From Botryosphaeria dothidea (lineage: Eukaryota > Ascomycota > Dothideomycetes > Botryosphaeriales > Botryosphaeriaceae): a stretch of DNA of 64,000 nt. Below, in pieces: positions 34,201-46,690 of the stretch (the stretch's first letter is position 1; every line of letters begins with the position of its first letter). The notes beneath the pieces are model-generated. The model made no database searches and had not been told where the DNA came from. It worked only from the letters and a program-made list of their open reading frames with translations. The translations under genes were made by a program, and so were the position numbers. Where the stretch lies: the NCBI GenBank assembly GCA_011503125.2, contig WWBZ02000016.1:744001-808000 (forward strand), written 5' to 3'.

Positions 34201-34676
34201 CCATCACTCCGTCTCAACCCTCGGCGGACGTCTGGAGGCCCATCAGGTCCCATCGGCGCCGCGCCTTTCTATCCTCGACTCCCGCGTGCGGCGTGCTGCC
34301 TTGGCCGTGCGCGCGGCGTCTCCGGCCTCCCGGCGGCTTCTATTTTGGCTACGCGACTCGCACGGATTGGACGAGCCTCAGCCCCAACTGATCACTCAGC
34401 GGCTACAACCTGCCTATCATTTGAGGAAGAGAATGCATTCACCCAACTATCCGCTACATCGTAGTACATGAAAGGCCCCATGAGCTACCCGCGTCGCCCA
34501 AGCTCCTCGCCTCCCGCCGCGCTTCCAGACAATCTTGCTGCTGCCGACAAACGAGTGGATCCCGTGATCCCAGACACAAAAGAAAAGAAGCCCGAAACGC
34601 CTGACAAAACGAAACGCTAGAGATGGTTTGAACGCTCACTGTACGCGCCCCGGCGCCAATTCCAATCCGCTCCCGC
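31227..34676. other. Long non-coding stretch downstream of the mucin-like gene
   Basis: 3.4 kb without a defensible gene. The first 500 bases are T-rich 3' UTR-like sequence; 33.3-34.2 kb is very GC-rich and contains a clean TATAAA (33977-33982) with no credible frame behind it. Confidence 0.5.
33977..33982 (+). promoter_or_regulatory. Isolated TATA box in GC-rich DNA
   Basis: TATAAA flanked by more than 70% GC sequence on both sides. It is a plausible core promoter, but the frame that follows (from 34027) has no protein features, so any transcript could be non-coding. Confidence 0.3.
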
Positions 34677-35021
34677 TCAGTGGCCGCTGCCAATGCCCTG
34701 GAGCCGCCTGTTGCGCTCGCAGCTCAGGTCGTAGATCTCCGTGTCCAGGGACCGGATGATGTCCATTGACTTCTCGATTGACGCCTTGAACTTGCCGCCC
34801 TCCCGCTGCCACCGGTTGATCCGTTCCACCTCGGCTGCGCGGCGTCGCATCTTGGTGTCGATCTTCTCGCACAGCTTGCACTTCTGGCTCACCGGCACCG
34901 TCGTCATGATCAGCTTCATGCCGCATGTTTCACCGATGCGGTACTCGCGGTTGCAGTGCTGGCGGAAGTGTCCCCACTTCCAGTCGCCACAGGCAAAGCG
35001 GTGCTGGTCGAAGAAGCACAT
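34677..35021 (-). CDS. Small conserved Cys/His-containing protein of unknown function
   Basis: Single exon, 114 residues. The N-terminal half carries C2, C11, C23, C33, C48 and C51 with His and Trp residues (HRFACGDWKWGHFRQHC, then ETCGMKL and KCKLC), which looks like a small zinc-binding knuckle. The second half is a charged coiled-coil helix with the motif INRWQREGGKF. I recall this pattern from unnamed fungal proteins, but no function is known to me. The clean domain, conserved-looking motifs and polar helix argue it is real. It is the only supported gene between 31.2 and 43.8 kb. Confidence 0.75.
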   Translation of the reverse strand: MCFFDQHRFACGDWKWGHFRQHCNREYRIGETCGMKLIMTTVPVSQKCKLCEKIDTKMRRRAAEVERINRWQREGGKFKASIEKSMDIIRSLDTEIYDLSCERNRRLQGIGSGH

Positions 35022-38000
35022 GTTTCAAAGAGCTTGGTGGGAACTAAGGTTGATCGTCTCTTAGCACCCGGGGTCACACACTTGCAAGAGCATGGGCCAC
35101 CCTTACCTTTTTGATATCAAAAACTTGATATGGCGTCTGACTGATTGGACAGGGCTAAATCTGCACAAAGGCTCCGTCAACCACCACCACCACCCTCGAC
35201 GTCGCTCGAAGCGCCGAAGCTCACCTGTCCGTACGGCTTGCTGGACCCTGAGAGGAGTCTCAAACAATGTCCCGGTCGAGGGGTATGGATAAGGGTAGGG
35301 GTCCTTTGGTGGAGGTAGTGTTGCGGAAGAGGAGGGCGCTTATGATCTCTGAGAGACAATTGGAACTCGGGGAGAAGGCAGGAGCTGGTGCTGATGAAGA
35401 TGAGACTCTGGTGGTCTCAAGACGGGCTATTTATGCTTGGAGAAGAGCAAGGAGGACTACACCGACTCGAAAGACCATGTCCGGCACGCCTCCTGGTCGA
35501 AGGAAACTCCCGCTCCCGCCAGCAGTCCGTCGCCGCTCCATTATCGTACCCCACTTGCCAACGGCCAACGATATTGCCACGATCCCACGGATCACCCCTA
35601 ATGCCGCTAAAGGATCCATGAAGGCCGGCTGCAATGATACCCTAGCCCGCGCTGGGCGTTCCAGACATGCAAACCCATATCACATTTGCTTAGGATCTTC
35701 GGCGAGGTGGCTTTTCTTCCGCGTAATATCTCCTTCTCCGGACAAAATGCCTCATGCTCCTGGTCTGATGCCGTCCGTTCACGCGTGTTGAGGTGGCATT
35801 GATGCCGGCGGTCGAAGTCTATCACATTTTGATACCGGACGAAGGTTGAGATTATTGCGCCGAGCGCCAGTCACGTGGCTGTCGCTCTATGCCGAACCAT
35901 TCGCTGGCTCCCGTCGACCGCCCACCCCCGGTAAACGATTGGCCGCCGTTCTTCTTAACGTCCACAGTCTTTGGCTTAGTGTGGGACACCGGATTGCGAG
36001 CCAACGGCTGTCTAACGGCTAGTTTCCCGTGAGCCCAGCATGGGGGGGGGGGAAATGAAGGGCCACCGAAACTTTTGCCCGGGAGCATTGGTCGACGCCC
36101 TCTCGCAACCGCTCCGGATGGGCTCGGCTCGACTCGCCTTCGCCCTCTCCGCGCCCGGGGCGGACACATTACGAAGGACTTACTTGATCCAGCCAGCATC
36201 CGGATTTCCTCGACGTCACACCAACTAATCAGCGTACAGAGTCAGCGGCCATGCACGGTGCCCCCGATCAATCTCTCGTGCTTCCATCTATGCGAGGACG
36301 ACGTCTGCTTGGCGGGCCACGGCTGCCCCATACCCACATCAACTGGGTGCAGGCATCGTCAGCCAGTCACCTTATCTCGCCTTCCTGCAGGAGCCTTTCG
36401 TGGACACGGCGCCCGCGGTCATACCATGCACCGCCAATACGGTCCATTGACACAAGCCCGTGCATCATGCATGGCCCGGCTGGAGCCATTTTCCTCAGCT
36501 GACCGTCTTCCCGCTCCTCGGCCATGCACTGACCGTGCGGGACGCATTGTTGGGCTGGTTAGTACATGCAGGCTGACAGGCATTTTTGGTGTTAGGTAAC
36601 GGAGCTGGCGCGGGACTTATGCGGCAACTCGGCCGTCATCGCATATCGAAGCAATCATTTGGGTTTGAAAGGAACGCTAGGCTCGACCGAAGTATGCCCC
36701 ATCGGAGATCCTCTGACGTGGCGAACGCGGTTTGGTTGATCTCTGAGGTGGCTTCCCTTCCCGGGGTATCCATTCTCTTGCCATCGAGGGAAAAAATTCG
36801 TCTCTGCGGCAGGGCACGAAAAAAAGCTAAGAGAGTTCAGCCTGGTCCTGCCATTTTCGAAACCCAACCGCCCCCCGTTCCCCCTCCTCATCTACCCTTC
36901 TCCGCTTCTTTTTTCCCTCGATTTTCGCCTACTGGGGGGTTTGCAGGGCTTTCTCCGAAGCTGGAGAGAGGGAGGACCAGGATAAACCTGCCCTTGCCCT
37001 TTTACTCTTTTCTCCCTCCCCCCGGTCACGATATCACTCTACACATCACTTCCCCGATGCGGCACGATCAGGCCTTCCCACTCTGTGCCCTGACACGAGA
37101 GAAGCGCCGGCTACCCCGCGTGAAACTTCACCTCGTACGCATATTGGACCACTGCTCCGGAAGCTTTGACGTTGTGGCGAGCCGTTATGCAGCATGGTGG
37201 TCATTATCACGCCTTTTTTTTTTGCTCTCCTTCCTTTCCCTTTCGCCAGTGCTTTTTTGGCGCCATGACATTGCCAGGTTACACGCCTTCCCACCCTTTC
37301 TTTCCCCTCAATTGATTGCAGGCCAACTCACCTGCTCTCCTCTTCTCCATCTCACGCCATTGAAGGACGAGGAAGTTACGTAGGCATGTGTGCGTGTGTG
37401 AACGGGAAAGAAAAGCGAGGTAGGCTGGTTCAAGCCAAGATGTGTCGTCCGTCCGGCGCGCGCAAACGCCAAAAGGATTCACAAGGTTTCTCGCTTGCGG
37501 TCCTTGCTTGGACTGCCCCGAGGCCGCCTTGCGCAATCCCGCCCACCAAGCCCCCCCAAAACATAGTAAGAAGGCTTCCATTGGGTGGAAACGAGGATTT
37601 CACCAACTACGGCGGGGAAGACTGCTGCTGTGAAAGAGGGGAAAGGGGAGGTGAGGGGTGGCTGAGTTGCAGCAAGCAGTAGTAAACAAGTAACAGGGCA
37701 TTTTCAGCGCAAGCCAATCAGTTCAGCAGAACGGCGACAAGAATTGAGAAAATTGCACAATTGATCGCGCCATGGGCCTCCTCACCGTGAAAAGCGCACT
37801 CGCGCGCCCTGAATGGGCGGGAAAGCGCCGGTCGCGGCAGCGATTTCGAGCGTCGCGGCGGGCGGCGTGGATGGGCCGACGTTGAAATTTACTACATGCA
37901 GGCGAGGTTTTCGCTGGTGCCGGCGGTCGTCATGTGAATGGCATCGTCTGCTGGGTTGCTTGCAGCTCTGGTTTGGATTGCGCACACGCCCACAAGGGCC

Positions 38001-41000
38001 GCAGGTGGGAGGTGAGCACGGGATTGTCGCTCTGTGCGAGTGACCAGCCAGAAAGAGCGGAGCCCGGGCATGGGACTTCCTCTCTGTGCTGACTGGGAAC
38101 TGGGGACGGGGAAGGCACGGAACCCACCGCAAGCCTTGCCGGTCCTATGCGCACGTACCAACGAAAGCGTGTGTACTACCCACACAGCGCACTGGCCATG
38201 CCACCGACGACGACGACGACGGAGAGATGGGCTCCGCTAGACTCAGTAGGGGGGGGAGAAGGTAGAGCGGGTACTAAGGCTGGCGCCAGCCGGGGTGAGG
38301 TGTCGAAGGGAGAATAAAAGAAGCGTCCACGGACTCGCGCGGAGAGGGGGCCGGGCATAGCGACATGGGGGTAGGGAAGAGAAGACACTTACCTTGCCCG
38401 GCAGCCCTGCTGAGATCCCTGCTGGGTGAGTTCATTGCCCTTTTCCGCCCACTTGCCGGACCCGCTCTGTGACTGCTCGCTGCTTGCTGCGCCGGGCGAA
38501 AGCTGCTCCTTTGGCTGGCCCATTGGAAGCTCATTTCTCAATTGCTGTCGGTCGCTGGTGGGAGACAAACTTGCTGGTGGCTTGTTGCAAAGGGCTTGTT
38601 TATGCTGCTTACCTGCTTCTTCGGACACGCATTCTCGGATGTATATGTTTTTTGCACTTACCGAGCAGTCGTCTTGCAGGCGTTCGTCGTGCGTGGCACT
38701 ACGTACAGCTTGCAGCCGGTCAGCAACGCGAGCATGGTGGCAGAGAACAGAAGTGGAGCCCCGCCGTCGCTGCCGTCGGTCATTGCTGCTTGCCGATGTG
38801 CTCGGGTGGTGGATGAACATGCTGCTGTGCTCAGTAACAAGGCTGGTCTGATGGGCTATTGGACGACGAGGAAACGAGAAGGCAGCGGCGTGGCGAGTGA
38901 TCATGATGATGATGTGGGTCTCCGGGTTCCGGAGCCATCACGCCCGCAGCTGGTCGCTCGTCTTTGTTTGCCTGACGCGTGCGGAGTCCGTTGTGGTACG
39001 AGACTTTGTTGACTTGTGTTTGAGGCAAAAAGCAGAGAATGAGGTAGAGTTTGAGAGATGAAAATTGGGGGCGGGCCCGGTTTCGTGTTTCTCTCTTCTA
39101 CCTGCTGGCTGGCTTTTCGAGCCGGGGGTGCGGTGCCAACGGGGAAGTTCCAGAAGCAGAGTGGTTCCGCCCCTTTCCCAAACGGAGTGAATGGAACAAC
39201 CACGTCTAACGCTACTGACGACTTTTCTCTTTGCTGCCCGTAGCATAGGCGCCGATAGGCTTTTTCGTTTGTGCTGATCATGGATGCCCTCGGACACGGT
39301 GCAGGGGTGCAGTTCGCTCTTTGCCGTGCTGCTGGCTAGCTAGGGCAGCTAGCTAGCCTTGCCTGCGTGACTGTTGTGTAATGTGATTTCTCTGTCCCTT
39401 TCTCTAGACGCCTGAGGAGAGCCACTGACGCCACCAGTGGCGGCAAATGGCATCAATTGCTGGCAACGAGTGGGGTGAGAGGCAATTGATGCGAAAGGGC
39501 GAGCGAACAGTGAGAGGGAGATGAGTGAGAGGACGAGAGGCACGCAGGTAGCCGTTGCGGACGGGAGCAGGCAGGCGAGCGTGGGAGCGGGCGCGGCGAT
39601 GACAACAGCGCATCGGGCGGCGGAGGAGGCAGACGAGGAGGGGAGCTGTGACTGGGCTGGGCTGCTGGGCCAGCTTGCCTGCTCGCAGCTTGCTGGCTTC
39701 TGGGCTGGGCTCTTCGGGCTTGCCTTGCTGGCGTGTTGTTTGAGTGGCTGCGCTTGTCATGCATGGCCTAATGCAGGCTTCGCATGCAACGAGCAGCTGC
39801 AGCTAGGATTGGACGGGACCGCGGTGCCGTGTCGATTGGCCGGCCATGCCGTTGCGCGCACGCGTGGGTGCCCAGGGAGCCGGCTGGAGCGGTGGTGAGG
39901 CTGGGGGAGAGGGACGAGAGCGGACTGGGCTGCGAGCACGTTAGCCCCGCCGTGGGCGTGCTGCTTCTGCTGCCTTCTCTGCGCGTCGCGGTCGTGGCTT
40001 GGCTGCGGCTCTCACGCTGAGGTCGTAGCTGGGAGAGCGCGTCTCGCACCAATCGGAGCGCGGCAAAGTCGTTCGCAGGCTGTCGTGCATAATTTGTTGC
40101 CGCCGTCGCTTTGGCGGCGCCCCCAGCGCGTGCGTGTTCGGGGCGCGAAGAAAGAGAGGCGATCGTCAGGTTCTAGGCCAGCGTTTGCGCGGCGAGCGGT
40201 CTCTCTGTGTCGTGCAGTTGTCGTTCCGCCGCGGCCTGGCGCCTGAGTGGCTCTTGCTCTTGGCGGGGGAGGGGTCACGGTCGGTCATCATCGGCATCAT
40301 GATGGCTTGGGCGCGCGCGAGTGAGCGAGGGTGCGCAGTGCTCGCGGCCGCTGGAGGACGGGCCGCGCTGCGTGACGTGAGCGGCGGATGTCGAACCCAA
40401 GTGCGAGAATACAGCAGCAGACCTCCAGTCCGATCATCGTAAGGCGAGACATGTTCCTTTGGAGCTCCATTGGCGAATAGGCGTAGAGTTGGCGACTGCA
40501 GATCGCCGCCTGCACACCCGGCCCGGCCACGGCGAGCTGTCCATTCTGCCTCCCTGCCTGTCTGCCTCACGGCCTCACGACCGACTAAGAGCTCGCTCCA
40601 TCGGCCCATTGTCCCTCCTCATCCACGTGTTTGACGATTACCGGCAGCAGCTCCAGCAGCGGATGTTGGGTGGGGAGCGCGCGCGCTGTTCACCGCCTTG
40701 CACGCCGCCGCAGTCCGTTCTTTTTCGCCGTACATGAGCCCATACTTTTTTTCCCTCGCCCGCAGAGCGCCTCGTCTCAGCGTTGCTCTCTGCTCCTTTT
40801 CGCCGCCAAGCGCCCGCTGCCGCCGCCGTACGCGCGGAGCAGCCGAAGCACGGGAGCGACCTGAAGGAGAGCTACCACCATCACCACTCAGCGTTGATCC
40901 GGAAGACGCCCATCAAGCATCCGCCTGGGCCGCGGCGCCGCCCCAACCAACAAACGGACACCTCGTCCCATCCGTCGTCATCGGCTCTCTCTAGGCCCGT

Positions 41001-43847
41001 GTCTCGCTCTGGTCGTCTGTTGCTGGCCTCGTTCATCCCAGCATCGGAGCTCCACTTGGGACAGCGCGTGGTTGCGCCGCGCCCTGCTCCGCGCTTGCTC
41101 CGCGCCCTGGATGGAGCTCGAGCTCGTGCCCATGAGTATCTTTGTTGCCCGCGCTTCGCCACAGCTCGGCGGATGCGCAATGCCTCGTCACATCGTGAGG
41201 ATCATTGATGGACACCAGCACAATAGCACACGCACCACTGCTCACGCTCCCCGAAACCTGCTTGCACTCCCAATTGGCGTGTGCGCTCTCTCCTCGTCAC
41301 GGCCAACGAGTGAATGGCGGCCACGAGTGAGTAAACGGGCGCTGCGCCCTGGGCCTTGCTATGTCGTAGACTTTTCGAGGCGTGCAAAGCCCCACTCTCA
41401 ACGACTGCGTCTACTGTCTCACCACCAGGCGAGGGGAGGCAGAAAAAAAGCCAGAGCGCCAGCGTGACGCCGGCCGTGCATAAGACGAGACGAGGCAAGA
41501 CAGACACAGCACCAGGCGCGCACGATGAATGAAGGCGGCATCGACGGACCATCGAGTCATCGAGCCATGCAGCCGCGCGCCGCCATCGCGTCCTGCCCCG
41601 TACATCTCCCTTCCCTCCCCTTCCCTTCCTTTCCCTTCTCCTCCACTCACCTCCACATGACACTGAATGCCTAACCTGCACCTGCTACTCAAGCAGCTTG
41701 CGGCGCCACTTGATGACTACCGGTCAGGGCCCTTATACAGGGTCCCCATAGCTTGCGGGTGCGTGCAATGGGGACTTTTCCCATTTTAAGGTTGCCGGGT
41801 TTGTCGCACAACGGCGCCTACCTGTCCGTTGCTGAGGCAATCGACGAGAGGCGGTGAAGGATGGGGAGAAGTCTGTGTGTTTTGGGACACCCTGCTGCTG
41901 CTGCACATGTCGGCGGCAGACAGCAATTGATCGAGGTGGTCATGACAGCCTCCTCCGCTGACGGCGAGAGACAGAGGGCACAACGAGCTGCAATGGGGAT
42001 AGCTAGCTCTGTGCTGTCAGTCGTGGTGGCATCTGCGCTGGGCTCAGGCGCGAATTGGGGCCGGTTAAAAAGAGGAGGAGCCTTTTTTTTTCGGAGCACG
42101 TTTGGTCGCTGCGGCGGGCGGCTTGGGTGCTACGACGTGATGGAGAAGTGGGCTGCACGCGCCTGACTCGCCTCCCGGTCGATGAGCGGCGGCAAGCGAG
42201 GCGAGAGCGAGGCACGTGACGAGGCTAAAACGACTCTGCTTGTTTGAATGGATCTCCGCCTTTGCTGCGGCCAGCAAACGAGACGCTCAGAAGCGCGCCC
42301 GCGCCCTCTCGCCCGCGCCGCTCGGTGCTGTCTCCGCCGGCAGCAAAGAGGGAGCAGCTGCCTTGTTGCAAGGATTGCTGCTCACTCAATCCAGCTCACA
42401 AAACACACCGGTCTTCCTGCAAGGCTACTGTTGCAGCGCAGCGTCCGCAAGCCTGTTTTGTTGGAAGAAGTCCCGGCCAGCCGCCTTGGGAGGGAAGTCT
42501 TAGCAGGCACTGAAGCATAGATCCAAGAGCAACCCGTCAGCCGCTCATCCACTGTCCATCCTCGTCTCGCGGAGAGTCGGCAAGGCATCACGTCTGCCGT
42601 GCTCATTGCGGGCAGGGCTTCATGTTAGCGGATGAAGTCAGTATAGATCTCCACAGACGCGTGCACCAGCCTGCACGCCCTCAGGCTAACGACCCTTTCG
42701 CTCGATCTTCCTTCGCCGCCCGCCACGGCCTTTAGCCAGCTCGCCCGCGGCCAATGCCCGCAGGGCCCGAACGCAGGAAAGGGCGACGATCCCTCAGGAC
42801 CAATGCCCGTGGCGGAAAAGACCGAGCGAGCTGGCGCGCATTTGGTGCCTTTTCGTTGCGGAGATAGCTAGCAAGAAGCGGGTTATGGACCTCGGATGCT
42901 GCCAGGCAAGCTTCCCCCCAGCGACTCATGTCGCGCCGCGCTTGCGCGCGCAAGATGGCAACGACGCATGCAGCGTTGCTGAGGCCTGACTGTACTGATA
43001 CGCCGACCCCTCAATTGGTGCTTATCAATGGCGTAGGAGCGCCTTCGCTGTCTATAAATGCTTGCTCATATACTCGCCGCTTGCTGCCGCTTCCGTAGAT
43101 TAGGTACTGTACGGTACGATTGCGCAAAAAATCACTGTCGTTTTTCTGCACGTTCGCCGCGCCGCTAAAGTAGCTCGACCCCTGTAGCAAGCGGCTGTGT
43201 CTAGTGCGCGCTCTCTCTGATATAAGATTGGGCAATGGCCGCTAAAGTGCCCGCACTATCGCCCCGCCTTACATCGTTAGGATAGCCGATTGATAAAAGT
43301 CAAGAAAAAAAAAAGAAAAACACAGGAAGGGCAACCAAGAGAGTCCCAACCACCTTTTACCGGGATCTGCACGCGGCAAAGGGGAAAGAGAGAGAGAGAG
43401 AGAGAGAGAAAAAGACAGGAACGGCGAACGACGTGTCTCTTGCGCAAGAGCCGCAACAAGGTGTGGATCTCCGCTCAACGGTTTCTCGCCTCCCAGCATT
43501 CGGGATTGTTCATGTGCCATGTGTGCTATGCACGACATACAGCCATGATTTTTTTTTCTCTCTTTCTTATGCCCATGCCGCGCATTCCCGGGCGTCATCG
43601 TGACCCGTAAACCCCCTGCATTCTGAAAAAGAAAAATCAAAAAGTTTCCAATGCCCCAGAGTGGAGCCCCCTTTCATCTTTGCTGTCAAAAGCCGACGTG
43701 AACAAGGCTGCCGCCGGCTCTTTCTGTGATGTGCTGCGGCGCAGCGGGGACCATCACGAATCTTCTGTTTCGCCCGTAAGCCGCAAACGCGGCGGATCAG
43801 CGTGCGCGTGTGTGCGTTGGCGGTTGGCACCGGCCTGGGGTGTCCGG
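35022..43847. other. 8.8-kb gene-free region rich in simple repeats
   Basis: No frame here has motifs, codon bias or splice structure I would defend. Landmarks are a G11 run (36042-36052), a GAC run near 38200-38222, GCTAGC clusters near 39334-39356, and an (AG)n microsatellite at 43387-43409. Long frames occur on both strands only because the DNA is GC-rich and low in stops. A possible single exon with a perfect donor is described under findings (38.39-38.54 kb). Confidence 0.55.
43387..43409. repeat. (AG)n microsatellite
   Basis: Eleven uninterrupted AG units about 440 bases downstream of the HET gene stop codon. Confidence 0.9.
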
Positions 43848-45737
43848 TCATATGATGGTGACATCTCGGACGGGCCTGGTATCGTCGCGCATCGCCTCGC
43901 CGTCCATGGCCTTGTACACATAGCACTCGCCGACCAGCACGTAGCTGTCGTCGTCGCTGCCGCCGCCACTCCCCACCGGCCGCAGCACGAACGGGATGTC
44001 GCAGCCCAGCATGACAAATACCACGTCGCCGTCGCGCGTGCCGTGGGGGCTCAGGCCCATGTAGCCGTTCAGCGTGAGGAAGAGCACGCGTCCGACCGCG
44101 ACCCCCATTGTCGACTCGTAGTGGTCGGCCGGCAGGACCCACTGGGGGCTGGCGAGATCGTCGATCAGGTTGCCCGACGAGCGGCGCGTGTTTGCTGGCC
44201 TGTCGTCGTCGCCGTCGCCGTCGTCTGTTGTTGTTGGTGTTTTCCTCGTCTCGCCGATGTCGTTGTGCTCTAGGATCTTCTTGAGCACCACGCGCGGCTC
44301 CTTACCCGTGACCGGGTAGCGGTTGAGGTTCTGCGCGACGATGTGGTTGCAGTCGGTGTACCACTGGGCGATTAGATCGCGCTCTGCCTTCGCGTCTGTG
44401 ATGTCGCTTAGGTTCAGATTGACGCTGCCTGCGGCTTTGATCGTGTCGAATATTTTGCCTGGGATGGAGAGGCGTCCGTTTTCCAACACTGATATCTCGC
44501 CATACTCGCTGCCTCCGGCTGCGAAGGTTTTCGAGCCCCAGAAGCAGAAGGGCCGAACCTTCAGGGGGAGAGACCAGTCGGGTACCCATGAGGGGAGTTG
44601 CTCACTACGCGGCAGCGTCTGTTTCTGATTGGTCGCGCCAGCACAGCAGAGCATTGTCATGATACGAAGATACTTATCCTTATCTTTCAAGCCCTCCACA
44701 CAACAGTTGAAATGATGAGGATTCTCATTGCCGTAATCGCAACAGTACCGTGGTTGCTGAGCCGTCTGTATCGTACGGGCTGCAAAGTCCACGAAAACAT
44801 CTTTGGAAGTCATATTGTAATCGGGCGTGATATCGTGCTCCCCAAGCTCGAGCAGAGCGTATATCTTGTCGCGCTCATCCGTGGCGCCAAAGTGGCGGCA
44901 CGCCAACATCAGCTCGAACAGATCCGGCCGCATCCCTCGCTCGTGCTGCTTCTTGATGCGGTTGATGCGCGCGAACGGCAATTCGGTCACTAGCTCCGAG
45001 TTCCGAATGTTGTAATTCCGATAGTCCTCGGAGTCCAAACAGTCCACGATCTGGCCCACTTCTTCCCAAGTGAACATCTTCTCTCCACAGTAGACTTCTA
45101 TACAGGAGGATAGAACTACCTCCTGGATGACCCACATGCGGCCGAACCACGGGCGTCGCAATATTGCCGCAAGTGCCTGCCACGGTTTATTGCCTGGGCT
45201 CGGGAAACGTGAGCTACCGGATAGAATTACCCAGTCGAATTTGGAATCACCATCTCGGCGGATACTATCGAGAATCCGGTTGGCAAGAATGAGTCCAGGC
45301 TTGAGGTTGAGCTTCGTCCCATTCTCGAGCACTTGGTAGTCCTCACCCAGCCAGACGATGACCTTGCGCGCGGACCGGTAGATGGTGCCCATCATGGCGA
45401 CCTGATGGCTGCGCTCCCGCAGATTGCTCTGGTTGATGCAAAGCTGGTCGATCCACATCGAGACAACTTCCGTGGGGTGTCGGAAGCGCCGCATGGCCTT
45501 TGCCAGATTTTCCGTGACCAGCAGGCGCCGGTCATTGTTGACGGTGATGGGCTTGTTCGGCTCAGACGTTCCCCAGGTGTACGATAGGGCATCATATTCA
45601 ACTTGGTTGGGATGGACCTCTTCGATTCTCACTACCAGGCCTGAACCTGTCGCGGATGATGGCTGAATATGGACCAGACGTGTCGCGGAAGCGGAGGTCA
45701 GGCGTTCGTAACGGAATGGAGTCTGCGTCTGCGGCAT
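43848..45737 (-). CDS. Intact HET-domain (heterokaryon incompatibility-like) protein
   Basis: Single exon, 629 residues. The HET domain spans about residues 45-210 and has its three marker blocks: YDALSYTWG at 48-56, WIDQLCINQ at 95-103, and RRPWFGRMWVIQE at 194-206. The remainder is the usual variable partner region: TDERDKIYALLEL block, LPSWVPDWS at the middle, and a C-terminal strand-rich part with G-D-V-V-F-V and Y-V-L-V-G-E-C-Y-V. HET proteins trigger programmed cell death when incompatible strains fuse or when paired with partner receptors; the domain is TIR-like in fold. No signal peptide, NACHT or ankyrin region is seen. A D-rich insert near residues 500-515 is unusual but in frame. 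Confidence 0.9.
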   Translation of the reverse strand: MPQTQTPFRYERLTSASATRLVHIQPSSATGSGLVVRIEEVHPNQVEYDALSYTWGTSEPNKPITVNNDRRLLVTENLAKAMRRFRHPTEVVSMWIDQLCINQSNLRERSHQVAMMGTIYRSARKVIVWLGEDYQVLENGTKLNLKPGLILANRILDSIRRDGDSKFDWVILSGSSRFPSPGNKPWQALAAILRRPWFGRMWVIQEVVLSSCIEVYCGEKMFTWEEVGQIVDCLDSEDYRNYNIRNSELVTELPFARINRIKKQHERGMRPDLFELMLACRHFGATDERDKIYALLELGEHDITPDYNMTSKDVFVDFAARTIQTAQQPRYCCDYGNENPHHFNCCVEGLKDKDKYLRIMTMLCCAGATNQKQTLPRSEQLPSWVPDWSLPLKVRPFCFWGSKTFAAGGSEYGEISVLENGRLSIPGKIFDTIKAAGSVNLNLSDITDAKAERDLIAQWYTDCNHIVAQNLNRYPVTGKEPRVVLKKILEHNDIGETRKTPTTTDDGDGDDDRPANTRRSSGNLIDDLASPQWVLPADHYESTMGVAVGRVLFLTLNGYMGLSPHGTRDGDVVFVMLGCDIPFVLRPVGSGGGSDDDSYVLVGECYVYKAMDGEAMRDDTRPVRDVTII

Positions 45738-46690
45738 TTCGGCGATAGATCTGAGTCCGCGTCGAAGTCCGCACCCATCATCTTTGCCGGGTGCTCGGGA
45801 GCAGTGAATCTGTTCTCGTTGTGAAGGGCGTTCTGCGAGTTGGGGGTCCGTTCAGGCAGCACTTGGTTGTCCGAAGGTGTGACATTCCTCCTCTCGTCCA
45901 CAAATAGGTCCCTGTACTGGCACGTGGACACAGCAGGGAACAAGGTTGTAATAAGATCACAGATCGCGTCCGGGCTTTCATAATCCCGCGTCCTAGACCC
46001 GTTCCGTTGGGTCATTTACACGTGATATCGATCTGAGGGCAATGAGCTCGGACGGCTTAATTTAGGACGATCTCCCTCCTGCAAAAAAGTAGACCTGTGG
46101 AGCCATCCGTATCATCGGATCTTTTTGTAGTTGTGGAGAAAAGTTGAGTGATTATCCGTAAGCTGAGGTAAACGAGTGGCGACGCCACTAAGATCCGGCA
46201 GAATCGGATGGGACCGCTGGCAGGAGTACCAAGGAGGCGGGGTCCTGATTGGGTCCCGGCTGATCATACTGGACACACCAGTACTTTCCACAGATCTGTC
46301 CACTGGAGTCATGCCGGTTTGGCCCCCACTGGGCTGGTGTTGTGTTACCGGGCAAGTGACAGTGATGCCGTGGGAGCGGCGCACGGCCCATGACTGCATG
46401 ACAAAATTCTATAAACGAAGTAGTTCAGCCATGTGACGATATTACAATGTAGATCTGTAGACAAATGATCATTTCGAAAAATTATTTCCGTTGACCGCTC
46501 ACCGGGTATCTCGAAAGCTCGCTAATATTACATGAAGTAGCCAATCCAGCACCCAGTCGAAATTGATAAGCCCTACGAGGTCCTTCTCACCTGCTAAACT
46601 TGTTAAGATAGCTACAAGTCCAGATTAGAAGCACCTTTGGATGTTTGAAATAATTGAAGGTTTCTCCTTGAATCGATTGATGGTCAATCC
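45738..46690. other. Upstream region of the HET gene
   Basis: 950 bases; no gene. Around 46276-46304 there is a nested palindrome (CCAGT...ACAGATCTGT...ACTGG). Confidence 0.5.

Noticed and set aside
35431..35634. 67-codon minus-strand ORF with two hydrophobic segments
   Set aside because: Too short, contradicted by an equally open plus-strand frame, and no continuation exon found.
36586..37383. 265-codon plus-strand ORF in the gene desert
   Set aside because: No domain, random-looking composition, overlapping frames on both strands.
43387..43409. CRISPR-like or regulatory array
   Set aside because: Simple AG microsatellite in a eukaryotic genome.
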